Shown: in pieces, positions 43,862 to 55,282 of the stretch
How the letters are laid out: the number at the start of each line of letters is the position of its first letter
Position numbering within the stretch: the stretch's first letter is position 1
NCBI GenBank assembly: GCA_000151295.1
Contig: GG745355.1
Coordinates: 1-64,000, forward strand
Direction: 5' to 3'
Length of the DNA: 64,000 nucleotides
Source: Allomyces macrogynus ATCC 38327
Taxonomy: Eukaryota; Blastocladiomycota; Blastocladiomycetes; Blastocladiales; Blastocladiaceae
Notes under the pieces: model-generated
Database searches by the model: none
What the model was told of the DNA's origin: nothing
The model's input: only the letters and a program-made list of their open reading frames with translations
Translations under genes and position numbers: made by a program

Positions 43862-44760
43862 GGCGGTGGAGAAGGGGCGGGACCACGCTCGAGATCGAGA
43901 TGCGTCGTACGGGAGAGAGAAGTGGAGAGCGGTCACGGCAGCACCGGGAAGAAATCCACTTCGCCGACCTGATGCGCGTGTGGCCGCATACAGTCGTGGC
44001 CCGGTGGCCGTCGTCGCGCGGGCAACTCGACGCTGGTCGCGACGTCGCATTGGTGGAGATGGGGGACCCCTGGCGCGGCGCTTGAAATATGGAGCAAGAT
44101 CACGACGCGGCCACTCGTCGAGCTGGTGACGCCAGGAGAGTGCCGGTGCCGCGGACGGGGTGCACAGAACAATGGTTGTGGCAGTGGCCCCGCATCGCGT
44201 TGCTCGGGGCACTGGCCATCGAGAAACCGAGGTCAAATGCCATGAACGGCCAACTTGGCGGCCTAATAGTCGAACAATTGATGTTTATGTACGTCGAGCC
44301 AGGGGACCATTTGGGAAATGAATAGAATACTGGCGACTTTTGCAAAAATTGCTTCTCGCGGATCATTGACCAGGAAACAATTTGAGGCCCATCGAACGTG
44401 GATGCGGTCGAACAACGCCGACGTCGTCCACGATCGTATAAAATCCTTGGTCGGGTCGATGATAACAGTGCGACAAGTTATGAATGTTCAGGCAACATTT
44501 CCGAGGATTGGTTGTGATCTGCAGCTGCTGCTCGACATGCAACGTTTGGTGACTTGGGCTGTACGGGGTCGCGATCTGCGGCTGACTTTCACCCTTTCCA
44601 CCAGCAAAGTTGCTTCGGCTTGGCCGCCCATCGCAACGACACGACGGCCACAACGTCGACCACAACGTCGGCAAAACCAACCATAACTGGTCGCGCTCCA
44701 TCAAGACCGGATTTATCAAGCCCCAGCGTGGCTACTGACTGCCAACAACTACGCGCACGC
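43862..44760. promoter_or_regulatory. Divergent region P450 / SET-domain gene
   Basis: This is 900 bases between divergent starts. The central part (44250-44550) is less GC-rich. No distinct element was recognised. Confidence 0.35.
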
Positions 44761-46233
44761 ATGTACCAGTCCATCAAGACCCTTTTCGACGCTGTTGCCG
44801 CGCTCCCCGGCGCGCAACTCAGCGGCGTGACGGTGGCGCCGTCGCGATTTGGCGGTAATGGCTTGTTCTCGACCTCAAGCGGCGCATCGTCGAGTGTCAA
44901 GGATGGCGAAGGTAACGCCAGTGTCGCGCGTATCCCCGCCAACGCCGTGCTGACTGCGTGCAAGATTGCCGACTGGGCACGCGATCACGACGAGCCGCTG
45001 GCCAACGCGCTCTCCGTACTGACCGCCGACGCGCCGGCCAGATCGTGGTCGAGCCACGTCGAGCGAATCGTGTTCCTCGCCTTTTTGCTACGCTACGCGC
45101 GGCCCGATGCGAGTGTGCCCGCCCTGCCGCCGTACGACCGCGCGTACCTCGACGCGCTGCCGGGCCCCGATGCTGTCCTGACGCCCGTTTCGTGGACCGA
45201 ACATGAGCTTGAGGGGTTGCTGTCGGGCTCGGCGATCCCGACGTTGGTCCACGCCAAGCGCGGCCGATTGGTCAAGGAGTTTGCTGCTGTCGCGGGCGCA
45301 TTCGACGTCCAGCTGCCTGCAACGCTCGCCGATTTCCAGTGGGTCGATGCTGTCTTTTGGACTCGCGTGCTCCAGGTCCCTTTGACGACGCACGGGACCG
45401 AGTTGGCCATGATCCCGATTCTCGACTTTGCCAACCACTCTTTTGACCCGACGTTGCGGTGGGAACGCGCCGAGAACGGCGATATCGTGCTCGTGCCGCT
45501 TGCGCCACCGCTCGCGCCCAACACGGAACTCTTCATCTCCTACGACATGGAAAAGGGCAACGAGGAGCTCCTCTTCGCACACGGGTTCTGCATCCGCGGC
45601 AACGCGCGCGGTCTCGTGTCGGTGCCCGTCGCGCACCCGGTCCAGTCGCTCGCGAGCGACAACCCAATGCTCGCGGCGCGTGTGCAGTGGGCCGTGACCC
45701 ATGCCGGCGTGAAACTGTTGCTCCGCGTGGTTGCGGACCCGGCCACGGTCCCGCCCGAGGACCGGCTCGACGCGTTGCAGCACATGCTCGATACTCCGTC
45801 GCTGACTCTTGCGCTGGTGATTGCACTCGAGGACGAGCGCGACGACCTCGAGGCGATTGCCCGCGTCGACGAAAAGGCGCCGCCGCCCGTCGACCCGCAC
45901 CGGCTCGTAAAGTACCTCGTCGACCACGCGCGCGTGTTCCCGGACGTGGTCGACCGCGCGTGCGAGTTTGTGGCTACCGTGTGCGGCATGTTTATCAGCG
46001 ACGTCATGTCGGTGCGGTGGACGCCCGTCGCCGAGGAGAAGGATACGGTTCAGGTCGAGGCGCGCGCGATGGGCGTCGACCCGGTTTCGGGTGAGCCGGT
46101 CGTGCAGGAGGTCGTGCAGTTTACGGCGCGCCGCGCCGTCGTTGAGGCGGCGCAAGTGTATCGCGATCAGGTGCTCGAGACGCTCGGTCGTGTCGTGGAG
46201 CGGTTTGCGGATGAGGGGGATGCGGAAGCGTAG
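44761..46233 (+). CDS. SET-domain protein lysine methyltransferase (RuBisCO LSMT / SETD3-Rkm type)
   Basis: This is a single exon of 490 residues. It belongs to the class of non-histone lysine methyltransferases with a split SET domain and a Rubis-subs-bind C-terminal domain. Visible blocks: SRFGGNGLFST near the start (SET-N), SHVERIVFLAFLL, FWTRVLQVP, then MIPILDFANHSFDPTLRW (the NH-S cofactor-binding motif) and NTELFISYDMEKGNEELLFA-HGF (catalytic Tyr region). The C-terminal 200 residues are helical and acidic. Yeast relatives (Rkm1-4, Efm1) modify ribosomal proteins or elongation factor; the target here is unknown. The frame opens upstream from a TTG at 44554, but the first ATG is at 44761. 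Confidence 0.88.
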   Translation: MYQSIKTLFDAVAALPGAQLSGVTVAPSRFGGNGLFSTSSGASSSVKDGEGNASVARIPANAVLTACKIADWARDHDEPLANALSVLTADAPARSWSSHVERIVFLAFLLRYARPDASVPALPPYDRAYLDALPGPDAVLTPVSWTEHELEGLLSGSAIPTLVHAKRGRLVKEFAAVAGAFDVQLPATLADFQWVDAVFWTRVLQVPLTTHGTELAMIPILDFANHSFDPTLRWERAENGDIVLVPLAPPLAPNTELFISYDMEKGNEELLFAHGFCIRGNARGLVSVPVAHPVQSLASDNPMLAARVQWAVTHAGVKLLLRVVADPATVPPEDRLDALQHMLDTPSLTLALVIALEDERDDLEAIARVDEKAPPPVDPHRLVKYLVDHARVFPDVVDRACEFVATVCGMFISDVMSVRWTPVAEEKDTVQVEARAMGVDPVSGEPVVQEVVQFTARRAVVEAAQVYRDQVLETLGRVVERFADEGDAEA

Positions 46234-46581
46234 TTACGTGCAGCGCTGAACCAGTATGTGCCAGTTTTCCCGGCCGCTTTGGCATGGTCCCATTTTGTTC
46301 CTAATCCACGTTCTGCCTCGTGTAATATAAGTGACACGAGCATCGTCACTTGCATCTCTTTGCTGCCACATTCCACACCGTCCTGATTTCCTCGCATTGT
46401 GTTGTTAACCCATCGGCCATCGCCACGTTGGGCGCTCACACGCGGTATGGTCGCAAACTTGGCGAATGGTCTACGTCTGTAAAAGTGTGGCCATGCAACG
46501 ACACAACACAGTCGACACAAGATCTCACTTCTCCCAGCTCACCCGCCGCAAACGACAACCTCTCGAAATTACCTGCAACTC
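46234..46581. other. 5' flank of LRR family II copy 1 (duplicated)
   Basis: From about 46335 this flank matches 48145-48300: CATCGTCACTTGCATCTC, CGCATTGTGTTGTT and GGTCGCAAACTTGG recur in order. The duplication that produced the two family II copies therefore included the upstream region. Confidence 0.55.
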
Positions 46582-47682
46582 GTGATGATTGGCGCTCATA
46601 AAGTTCTGAATGCAGCTGGTCAACCTTCACGGCGATGCCAGCATGCCGTTGACAGCGACTTGAGTGTGGTTGATCTGCCCGCCCTTCGACCTGCTATTCC
46701 CGCTCGCTTGTCGCTGCTCGAGCCGCTTCCGGATATTCTGATCGAGGATATTGCGACGGTCATGCTCCTCGACAACGAAGGTTGCACCCAGATCGATCTT
46801 TTTTTTTCGCGCGTGCCTCGCCGCACTTGTACCGTCCAGCGATCCGTGCCATTATGAAGTTTGTGTTTCTACCCGTGTGCCTTGTCCCAGCCGCTGACCA
46901 TGACCGCAACAAACTGCTCGCTTTCATGTGGAGTCTTAGCAAGGGTCTTGCTCCTATTTCGGATGACTCGGCGGTTGGAAACGTCGGGGTTGTGGTTGAA
47001 GCCGAGAACGTGCAGTTGGTCCAGAATGCACGCTGTGACGGTCAATCAGGCCGACAAGCAGCCAGCCAATAAGCTCCAGCAGCTCGAGGTCGTTTGTGCT
47101 ACTGAGCCGCACAAGTTGTTCCTGATTGCGCACGTCTTGCCGGAAACGCAGGAGCACCAGCTGGCGCTTATTGATCGACGTGACCTCATTCCTGTGCCGG
47201 ATTATCGGATTCGGCACTTAACGCTCTCGCACGGCCCATTTACACGTGTCCCGCCGCGCACCCTGACGTTCTGGGTCAATCGCGTTTGGCGCAGCTCGCC
47301 CGACAAGGAGATCCACCCACACCTGCTTCGGCAGATCGCTCTTACGTTTCCCTCAACTCTGTGCTCCGTCAAGATTGGCAACGTGGATTTGATTGCTTCG
47401 CTCAGTGCACTTTTTCGCAATCTCCCACGCAACCTGCCGATGCTGCACCTCGAGGACATCTGGATTGAGGATGCACGCACCATCGAGCAAGCAATTTCTC
47501 CGCATGGGCTTCCGGCGCGTTTGGAGTTTCTGGCTATTGTGAACTCTGGTTTGCGCGGCGAGGGATTGCAAGTTCTGTGCGCACATTTGCCACATGAGCC
47601 GATCACTTTGAACCTCAGTTTGAACCAGTTTGACACGGAAGCCCTTCGCCTTGTCTTCTTGAACCAAACTTGGCGAATATAA
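46582..47682 (+). pseudogene. LRR-like family II, copy 1 (frameshifted)
   Basis: It starts with MMIGAHKVLNAAGQ. At a nine-base T run (about 46798-46807) the frame must change to read FFFARASPHLYRPAIRAIMK. It changes again near 47050 to reach LEVVCATEPHKLFLIAHV. The last frame (to 47682) is open and LRR-like: FPSTLCSVKIGNVDLIAS, GLPARLEFLAIVNSGLRGEG, LNLSLNQFDTEALRL. A tandem relative lies at 48396. The T-run suggests either slippage or a genuine lesion. Confidence 0.6.
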
Positions 47683-48395
47683 AGAAGCGACTTGAAGAAG
47701 AGATTGACATGACTTGCGACGAGGAAGGATGGGCGGCATGAGTGAGATGATAACTTATTGGAGGCATGGAAACGTTGTTTGAGTCTGGATCAAGAAAAAC
47801 TATCCATCTTGTCTCTTACTCGACGTTCAAAAGGATGCATTCGAGCATCTACTTTGTGACGTCGTGAGTGATCAGTATGTATGAGTGGAAGGATCGCAAA
47901 GGGTAACGCACAGACGTGTTCTCTGACCGTGCAGCTCCCGTCCATGTGCCACTGCGCTGTCGGCAAGCTTTGCTGCTGACAACCCGTGCCTTTGGCCTCG
48001 TCACAAACTACCACAGTGATTCCCTTCCTCATTCACTATCGTCCTGATATTAAAATCATGATCTTGCGGTCAGTTTGACGAACGTACGTGGCCAGTTTCA
48101 AACAATGTGCGATCGCTCAGGTGTAAGGAAGTCGCCATCTACGTGGCACAAGGATCATCACTTGCATCTCCTTGCCGCCGTATTCCACGTCACCCAATTT
48201 TCCTCGCATGGTGTTGTTTCCCCATCGCCTTGTTAGACGTTCACACACGTTCTGGTCGCAAACTTGGTTATTTGATGGTCTGGGTCGACACGAGTGCGGC
48301 CTAGCGGCAGCGCGACACATGAGACGCGAGATCTCAGCAACCAGATCGCTCATCGTGAACGACAACCTCTTGAAGCCACCTGCACCTCGCGATGA
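47683..48395. other. Intergenic, includes duplicated 5' flank of family II copy 2
   Basis: No gene was recognised. From about 48145 it matches the flank of copy 1. Confidence 0.5.
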
Positions 48396-48900
48396 TTGGC
48401 ACCCGCAACAATCAGAACGCAGCCGGCCAAGCGCCGCGGCGTCAGCCGGCCAACTACAGTGACTCCCAAACGATTGCTCCGCCCACTCCCCCCGCCCGCG
48501 TCTCGCTGCTCGAGTCGCTTAGAGGATTTTGCGACTTTTATGCTCTCCGACGAGGAAAGCTGCGCCGAGGGTGATCTGTTTCTCTTCGCGCGTGCTTCGC
48601 CGCTCTTGTACCGCCAAGTGATTCGTGCCGTCATGAAGTTTGCATTCCTGCCCGTGTATCTTGTCCAGGCCGCCAGCCAGGACTCCAACAAGATTCTCCC
48701 TCTCGCGTGGGGTCCCGACAAGTGTCTCGATCCCGTTCCTGCGGCGTCCGCGCTTGGAAACGTCGCGGTTGTGGTCGAAGCCAAGGACGTGCCGCTGATC
48801 CAGAAGGCGCACAATGACGGTCGGTCTGGTCAGCAGGCGGCCAACACGCCCCAGTAGCTCGAAGTCGATCGTGCTATCGAGCCGTGCAGTTTAGTCCTGA
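48396..48900 (+). pseudogene. LRR-like family II, copy 2 (truncated)
   Basis: It matches copy 1 in FARASPLLYRQVIRAVMKFAF and NVAVVVEAKDVPLIQ. A deletion of about 14 bases after CTCGAGTCGCTT (near 48518) shifts the frame relative to copy 1. An in-frame TAG at 48855-48857 comes just before the conserved LEV block. The remaining LRR part of copy 1 is absent; Pelota begins 300 bases on. Confidence 0.65.
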
Positions 48901-49198
48901 TCGCGCACATAAGTGTGGTGTGATGTGGTCCTTGTTGACTTCAGTGACGCACTCGCACGTGTGATTTCGATCGCTTTCCATCTTTCTTTTAACGTCGTCA
49001 GAGATTTTGTCTTTCCTCAACAGCGACGCGCAACCCGCTTCTTTCGCGGTAACTATCCGTTCAAAACTTGCTGCAACCCAAGTAAAGCACGATGAACAAC
49101 AGCCAAAACGGTCTTCCTGATGCTCCTGTCCTTGCGGCCGCCTCACCTTCCCCCACAACCTTGATCAGCAACCGCATTCTCGACACGATCAACACGCA
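48901..49198. promoter_or_regulatory. Probable Pelota promoter
   Basis: This short T/C-rich interval lies before the Pelota ATG. No defined element was recognised. Confidence 0.3.
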
Positions 49199-50663
49199 AT
49201 GAAGCAACTTGGCCGCCACATTGAAAAGGACGCGAGTGGCTACGTCAAGCTGTGCCCGGAAGAGTCCGAGGACATGTGGCACATTTACAATTTGATTGCA
49301 CCAGGGGACCGCATTCGAGCATCGACCATTCGGTGCGCTGTCACGACCCATTGCTACATTCGTTCGGGCCATTCGTTGACCCGCTCCGCTCAACGGTAGC
49401 CGCGTGCAATCCGAGTCGTCAACCGGGTCCGTCGAGTCGCAGCGCATGCGCGTCACGCTCACGCTCGAGGTCGAGGACACCGAGTTTGACGGCACGGCGT
49501 GCCAGGTCAAGATCAAGGGCCGCAACGCCGAGGAGAACCGATTTGTCAAGCTCGGCCAGTACCATACCATGGACCTCGAGCTCAACAAGCCGTTCACGCT
49601 CATCAAGCGTGAGTGGGACTCGATTTCGTTTGAGCGCATCGACAATGCGTGCAATGTGGCCAAGCGCGCCGAGATCGCCGCTATTGTTCTGCAAGAGGGT
49701 TCGTTTTGCGCGCGTCACCTCGACCCCTCTCGCCTCGGTGCGCAGCGTTCTCATTGTCCTTCATTTCTCGGTCATAGGTTTGGCAAATCTGTGCTTGCTG
49801 ACCGAGCACATGACCATTGTACGGCAACGCATCGAGGTCACGATCCCACGCAAGCGCAAGGGCAGCGCGTCGAACCACGACAAGGCCATCACCAAGTTTT
49901 TCGATCAAATCTACCAGGCGATCCTGCGGCACATTGACTTTTCGATTGTCAAGGGCGTCTTGCTCGCGAGTCCAGGATTTTTGAAGGTTTGCGGGTTCCT
50001 CCTTGGCCCACTTCTCGGCTGATTCTCGGCAGCTGAAGCATTTCGTTTTGGCTCGTGGCTAGGACCAGCTGTTCGAGTACATTTTTGCCGAGGCCGTACG
50101 CACGGAGCAGCGCACGCTCATCGAGAACAAGCCCAAGTTTCTCGTCCTGCACTGCTCGTCGGGCCACAAGCACGCGCTCACGGAGCTCATGCAGGACCCG
50201 ACAGTGCTCGCCAAATTGTCCGACACCAAGTTTGCGACGGAGACGCGCGCGCTCGATCGGTTCCACCGCATGCTTCAGGACGACCCGGATCGTGCCTTCT
50301 ATGGGACAGCGCACGTGCTCAAGGCGTACGAGCTGGGCGCCATCGACACGCTCATGATCGCCGACTCGCTGTTCCGGTCAAACGACGTGGCCACGCGGCG
50401 AAAGTACATTGCGCTCGTCAAGGGGGTTCGGAAGAACGGCGGGACGGCGCTGATCTACAGCAGTATGCATGTGACGGGCGAACGTACGTGCTGTGCTGTT
50501 CTTTGGGTCATTCTTTCGCTCGTTGCTTAGGAGCACGACCAATACTAACGGCCCTCCCTCTCTCTTTTTCCTTGGCATTGCTTCCGTCGCACCAGAGTTG
50601 AACAATCTTTCGGGGATCGCTGCTATCTTGTCGTTCCCGGTCCCAGAAATTGACGATGAGTAA
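49199..50663 (+). CDS. DOM34: Pelota/Dom34 ribosome-rescue factor
   Basis: It works with Hbs1 and ABCE1 to split stalled ribosomes (no-go and non-stop decay). Exons: 49199-49332, 49400-49698, 49778-49986, 50063-50483, 50596-50663 (376 residues, normal length). Domain 1 shows [29 protein letters not shown] and [17 protein letters not shown]. The middle domain has [20 protein letters not shown] and IPRKRKG. The C-terminal eRF1-like domain has [18 protein letters not shown] and [20 protein letters not shown]. As expected, there is no GGQ peptidyl-hydrolysis motif. All four introns keep phase. Confidence 0.96.
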
Positions 50664-51019
50664 CATTGTTTTCGCTGTCACTGTTGACTTGTTGCGCCGA
50701 GCTGGCTCATCCAGACATGATTCGTCGACGTCAATCCCTGTTGTAACCTCCACAGTCCACCGTTCAGGAAAAACTAGCTATTTCAAGTGCTTTGTGTTGA
50801 TTTTGATGTGGAGGAATGTTCCTTTCCGCCTTTTGCCGGCGCGCCGCTTCATCAGTGCTGACCGGAGCGTTCCTTGTCTGTCAAGTTCGCTTCGCAAGTT
50901 GATCACTAGTCTCAAAACGGCTCCGACATTCTTGCACTCTCGACTCTCCAGAATTTGTGCAACTGCTATAATCGACATCGCTTTCGCTCTTCCCCGCCTG
51001 TCCCGTCCGTAACGTCACA
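50664..51019. other. Intergenic, nothing recognised
   Basis: This is T-rich 3' sequence of Pelota and the approach to the next LRR relic. Confidence 0.45.
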
Positions 51020-52457
51020 ATGGACGAGAACGCTCCAGCCACATTTTCGCTTGCCAGCAACGTTGCCCGTACTCCCGACAGTCAACAACGCATCCCTGGC
51101 CTTGTTGACCTGCCCATTGAATTCTTGCAACAAGTTGTCGGTTATATCTCCGCATTGGGGCTCAAGGATGGGAACACCGTCGACGTGCACTCGGTCGCAT
51201 GTCGCGCTTGTTGCTCTGCGTGGGACATGCTCGCTGTTCTTGCGCGTCATTGGCAGCACTGTACGCTGGCATGTTGACCTCAAAACCGCAACCTTGGTGG
51301 ATCCGGCGACTGTCATGGACCGGAAGCCCAAGGGCAGGGCAAGGGCATGGTTGGACTGCCAGCACCGTGGATGCTTGCCCTAATTCCTCGAGATTATTCG
51401 ATTAGCTTTGCAGAAGAGGTCGATGGTCGCCCAGTTTTGACCTTGCCCATGTCGCCGCGCCATTGGCACAATCTCTCGTTTGACAAGTCCGAACAGTTCC
51501 CAATTTTACAGTGGCGAGAGCATGTTGAACCGCTCGCTGGAGCAGCATGCCCATTCATGTTTATTTTGTCCGCCGGTTGTGGCAGTGCCTGACCTTCATT
51601 TGTTATTTCGCGGGAGCAAACGTGGTCGGCCAAGATTGGGCTGCACGCAAACAGGTTCCCAGAGCTGTTGGACCAGAGTGGTGATGAAAGGCAAGGTGGG
51701 GACGATGATGCAGGCGCCGCAAATTGCCATGGCATTTTCGCATTTGTGGCACCTGTGTATCCACTTCTTTGGGGTTGACGCTGACATGATGCGTCCGATC
51801 ATGGACACGCCCGCGCCACAGCTTAGGATGCTGGATTTGCGCATTCGGCGAGGTTGGAATCGCGAGTTTGGACCTGATTTCATTCTACCGCAACTGCGCT
51901 GTCGGAAACTGGACGTGCTCGTTCCAGACTATTATGTCTCTCACGCGTCCGCGATGGTGACGGCGAGACAGCAGAGGAGATCCGGGGCTTGTGGACATGA
52001 CCAACAATGCCACAGCTCACTGACTTGACTTTGTCGGCTCCATTTGTGTCCTATGACCTGAACGCTGCACTTGCTCGTGTGGGCACGAATCTGTGTTCCC
52101 TCTCCATGCGTTTCGAAACATGTGTGCCTAACAATGGCACACGTACTTGGCCTGCTCCGATGCCAGCATTGCAACATCTCAAGTCCACGCCTGCGGGTCT
52201 GCATGTCCTTGTTGGAAACTGTGGCGATATGGCCAGCTCTTCATACACTTGATGCTACCGGATCCGGTCGCATTCCGTTGACATTTCCGGCCATGCCACA
52301 GTTGTTGTTGGACAGAGTTGTCTTGGGGCCACTGAGCTCCAAGCATCTCCACCAGTTGGCTGCAGCGCCGCTCCTGAAAGAGCTCGAGCTCAGTTTTTCC
52401 AAGTATTTCCGTGCGACCAACGCACTGTTTGCGAATGTCATCAAACCCTCGTTGTGA
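51020..52457 (+). pseudogene. F-box/LRR-like relic (multi-frameshift)
   Basis: It starts MDENAPATFSLASNVARTPD with an F-box-like LPIEFLQQVVGYIS, then ends at a stop near 51275. Later frames carry LALIPRDYSISFAEEVDG, LWHLCIHFFGVDADMMRPIM, MPQLTDLTLSAPFVSYDLNA and LLKELELSFSKYFRATNALF. These are consistent with LRRs but lie in at least four different frames. It is related in style to, but not clearly the same subfamily as, the relics at 37 and 40 kb. Confidence 0.55.
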
Positions 52458-52626
52458 AGTACTCCATCCGCACAGTACGACCAGGATGAGCACTCAAGAA
52501 AGCCTGAGCGGTGCAACATCAACATGCCTGGACAAAATTGTATCAACGGATTGAACTGGGAACAACATCCAACGGCCTCTTCGGAATAACCGCATCCTAC
52601 ACCACCGTCACCAAACCCCACATATT

Positions 52627-54286
52627 CTACACGACATTCGCGACCGCCGAATCGCTCGCCTTCGTATCCAACTCGACACCCTCTTTCGCCAACGGCGTGC
52701 GCGCCAAATCGCGTGACGCCCCCGCGCGGCGCATTTCCACCGACGACGAAATCCGCGCGCCAACATAATCAAACGTAAACTCGCCCATTTGCGCATGATC
52801 GATCCCGTCCTCCTCGGCCTCGGCCGAAACGCGCAGCGGCAACCCGATTTTCCCCATCACAAACGCGATAATGTAGGTCACGACAAACGCCCATGCGCAC
52901 CCGGCGCCAATCGACGCCAACTGGTAGACGATCTGGATCGGGTGGCCCGCAATCGCGCCGCCGGGCTTGACCGTGCCGTCGAGCGCGATCCAGTAGGGTT
53001 CCGCGAAAATGCCCGTGAGAAAGGCGCCGACCATCCCGCCAATCGCGTGCACGCCAAACGCATCGAGCGCGTCGTCGTACCCGAGCGCGTGCTTCCAATG
53101 GGTCGCGTAGTTGCACGCGACGGCGCCGAGGAACCCGAACGCGAGCGACGCGGCGGGGCCGACGAACCCGGATGCGGGAGTGATCGCGACGAGGCCGGCG
53201 ACCGCGCCGGAACAGAACCCGAGCGCCGAAACGCGCCGGTCGCGAATGTAATCCATCACCAGCCAAGTCAACGATCCCACAGCCGAGGCGAGATACGTGA
53301 CAAGCACGGCGAGGGCCGCGCGAGCATTGGCCGCACCGGCACTGCCGCCGTCGAATCCGGCCCACCCGAAAATGAGCAGACCCGTGCCGAGAATCACCGA
53401 CGACATGGAGTGCGGGACGATCGGCTCCGTGGATTCGCGGCGGCGGCCGACGACGAGGGCCATGGCGAGCGCCGAGAAACCGGAGGTCATGTGCACGGGC
53501 AGACCGCCGGCGAAGTCGAGCGCGCCAAGCTGGTTGAGCCACCCGTTGGCGCCCCAGGTCCAGTAAGCTAGAGACATGGAGGTTGGTAAGTTTCCGAGTG
53601 GGGGGTGCGAATTCTCTGCAGAACGAGACGTTGAAGCGCACCAATCGGGTCATACACGAGCGTCGTCCAGACGAGGATGAACACGCAGGTCGGGATCAGC
53701 GAGAACCTGTTGAAGAAGCGGTCGTGTCAGCGCTCTGATCGTCATCCCACACATTCCGGAACGAAGCGAGAAGCGTACCGCTCCGCAACCGCACCGACGG
53801 CGAGCGCCGGCGTCAGCGCCGCAAACATGGCCTGGTAGAGGCAAAACGCGAGGTTCGGCAGCGTCGAAATGACCGACTGGTCGCCGCCCACGTTCATCAA
53901 GAACGCAAACTGGCCGTCGCCGAGGAACGGTCCGCCCGTGGTCGAGAAGCACAGACTGTAGCCGATGACCATCCATTGCACGAGCACAATGGCGAGCGAG
54001 AGCATCGAGATGAGGAGCAGCGAGAGCGCATTCTTGTCGCGCGCCATGCCCGAGCTATACACGAAAAAGAAAGCACCAAGAGCGTCAGCAATCGGCAACA
54101 TTGGGCGGATGAACAACGCGAATCAACGCACTAGAAATATCCCAATCCCGGGATCATGATGAACACGAGCGCGGCCGACGTCAAGATCCACGCGACGTCG
54201 CCTGCCGCGGGAGGTGCCAACGGCGCGGCCGCCGCGGGTGTTGGCGTCGCCGTCTCGGTCGGAACCAAAGACGATGTTGCTGACAT
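52627..54286 (-). CDS. Ammonium transporter (Amt/Mep family)
   Basis: It takes up ammonium across the plasma membrane. Exons: 54286-54132, 54054-53779, 53706-53642, 53567-52627 (478 residues). The periplasmic-side start GDVAWILTSAALVFIMIPGL runs into FYSGMARDKNALSL across intron 1. Eleven helices are readable, with GAVAERFSLIP, DPIAYWTWGANGWL and LGALDFAGGLPVHMTSGFSA (first twin His). FGVHAIGGMVGAFLTGIFA holds the second twin His. The cytosolic tail (about 60 residues) is Ser/Ala-rich. The microexon of 65 bases joins in phase on both sides. Transport rather than sensing is inferred from family. Confidence 0.95.
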
Positions 54287-55282
54287 GGCGCTGCTGGTGT
54301 TACTGGTCGGTTTCGCGTTGGTTGAGTGGTGGGGGTTGTCGTTGGGCGAGCGAGCAATGGATCCGCTGGCAAAGTTGGAAATGCGGAGTCGCGGTCCGGT
54401 GGAGAATCAAGACAGGAGCGAAATCAAGGATGAGCAAGTCAATTCTAGTCCCATCGAGCGGGTCGTCGTTGACTTTATACCGAGCGCGACTGCTGCAGGC
54501 GTCTGGGTCCCACTGCATCGCCCGCAGCGCAAGCCGAGCGTCAGTCGCCATGGCACCCTCGCCCGTCCGTCCCGTCCGCAACCGTCCGTGACGTGCATGA
54601 CCGCGCGAGCAACCGGACGAGATTCGCGCGTGCGGGGTGGACGCGTGCGAGCGCGACGCGACCCCGCGTGCCCACCTCGCCGCCCCCGCCCATGCCCGCG
54701 TGCGGCAGGCAAGTTTCCTGTTTCCGCCCCTCCTGACCGCGGTCACGGTCCGCCTCGCTGATGGAGCGGTTGCGGTTAGGCGTCGCTGCGCGTCGATGTC
54801 GGGAGGTGGCGGACCGCGAGCAGGTCAGGCGGGTCGTAATCGGTGTGCGAATGTGGCGAAGCGCCCCATCGGGGGACCGGCTGCTTGAGCGGCGCGCACA
54901 TTTTCTTTTCCTATCCTTGTCGTTGCCGCAGTCTTCCAAGACATGGCCTGAATTGGAGGCAAATTGAATTTCTTTGCGGTTTGCGCCGGCGCTGGTGAGC
55001 ACAAGAGAGCGTCAAGGATGAGCATGACGATGGTGGGTGTGCAAGGGGACGTGAAGGAGAGAAGGATTGTCATGCGTGTGGCGAAAAGGCAAAGTGATGA
55101 CATGCATAGGGTCAGATATCGCTGGATTGCTGGATTGCAGCCGTCATTTGCAAAAAAAATAGCCCAATGACCAGCTGGATCAACCTGCTGCCTTCGAGCT
55201 CGTTCCTCTCGGTTGATGGTTCGTCTTGCGCAAAGCACGCTCCAACAACCATCAGTCCACCACGAGCAAAGTATCCGACTTG
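54287..55282. promoter_or_regulatory. Divergent region AMT / ELP5
   Basis: This is 1 kb between divergent starts. Several overlapping motif-free frames are present and no RNA gene was recognised. Confidence 0.35.

Noticed and set aside
43862..44236. N-terminal extension of the P450 frame
   Set aside because: The extra 125 residues are Arg/Pro/Ser-rich and precede a normal membrane anchor that starts near 43861. The ATG at 43861 gives a typical P450 start.
45088..46155. 355-codon minus-strand frame opposite the SET-domain gene
   Set aside because: It is Arg/His-rich with no domain. The plus strand carries clear SET motifs.
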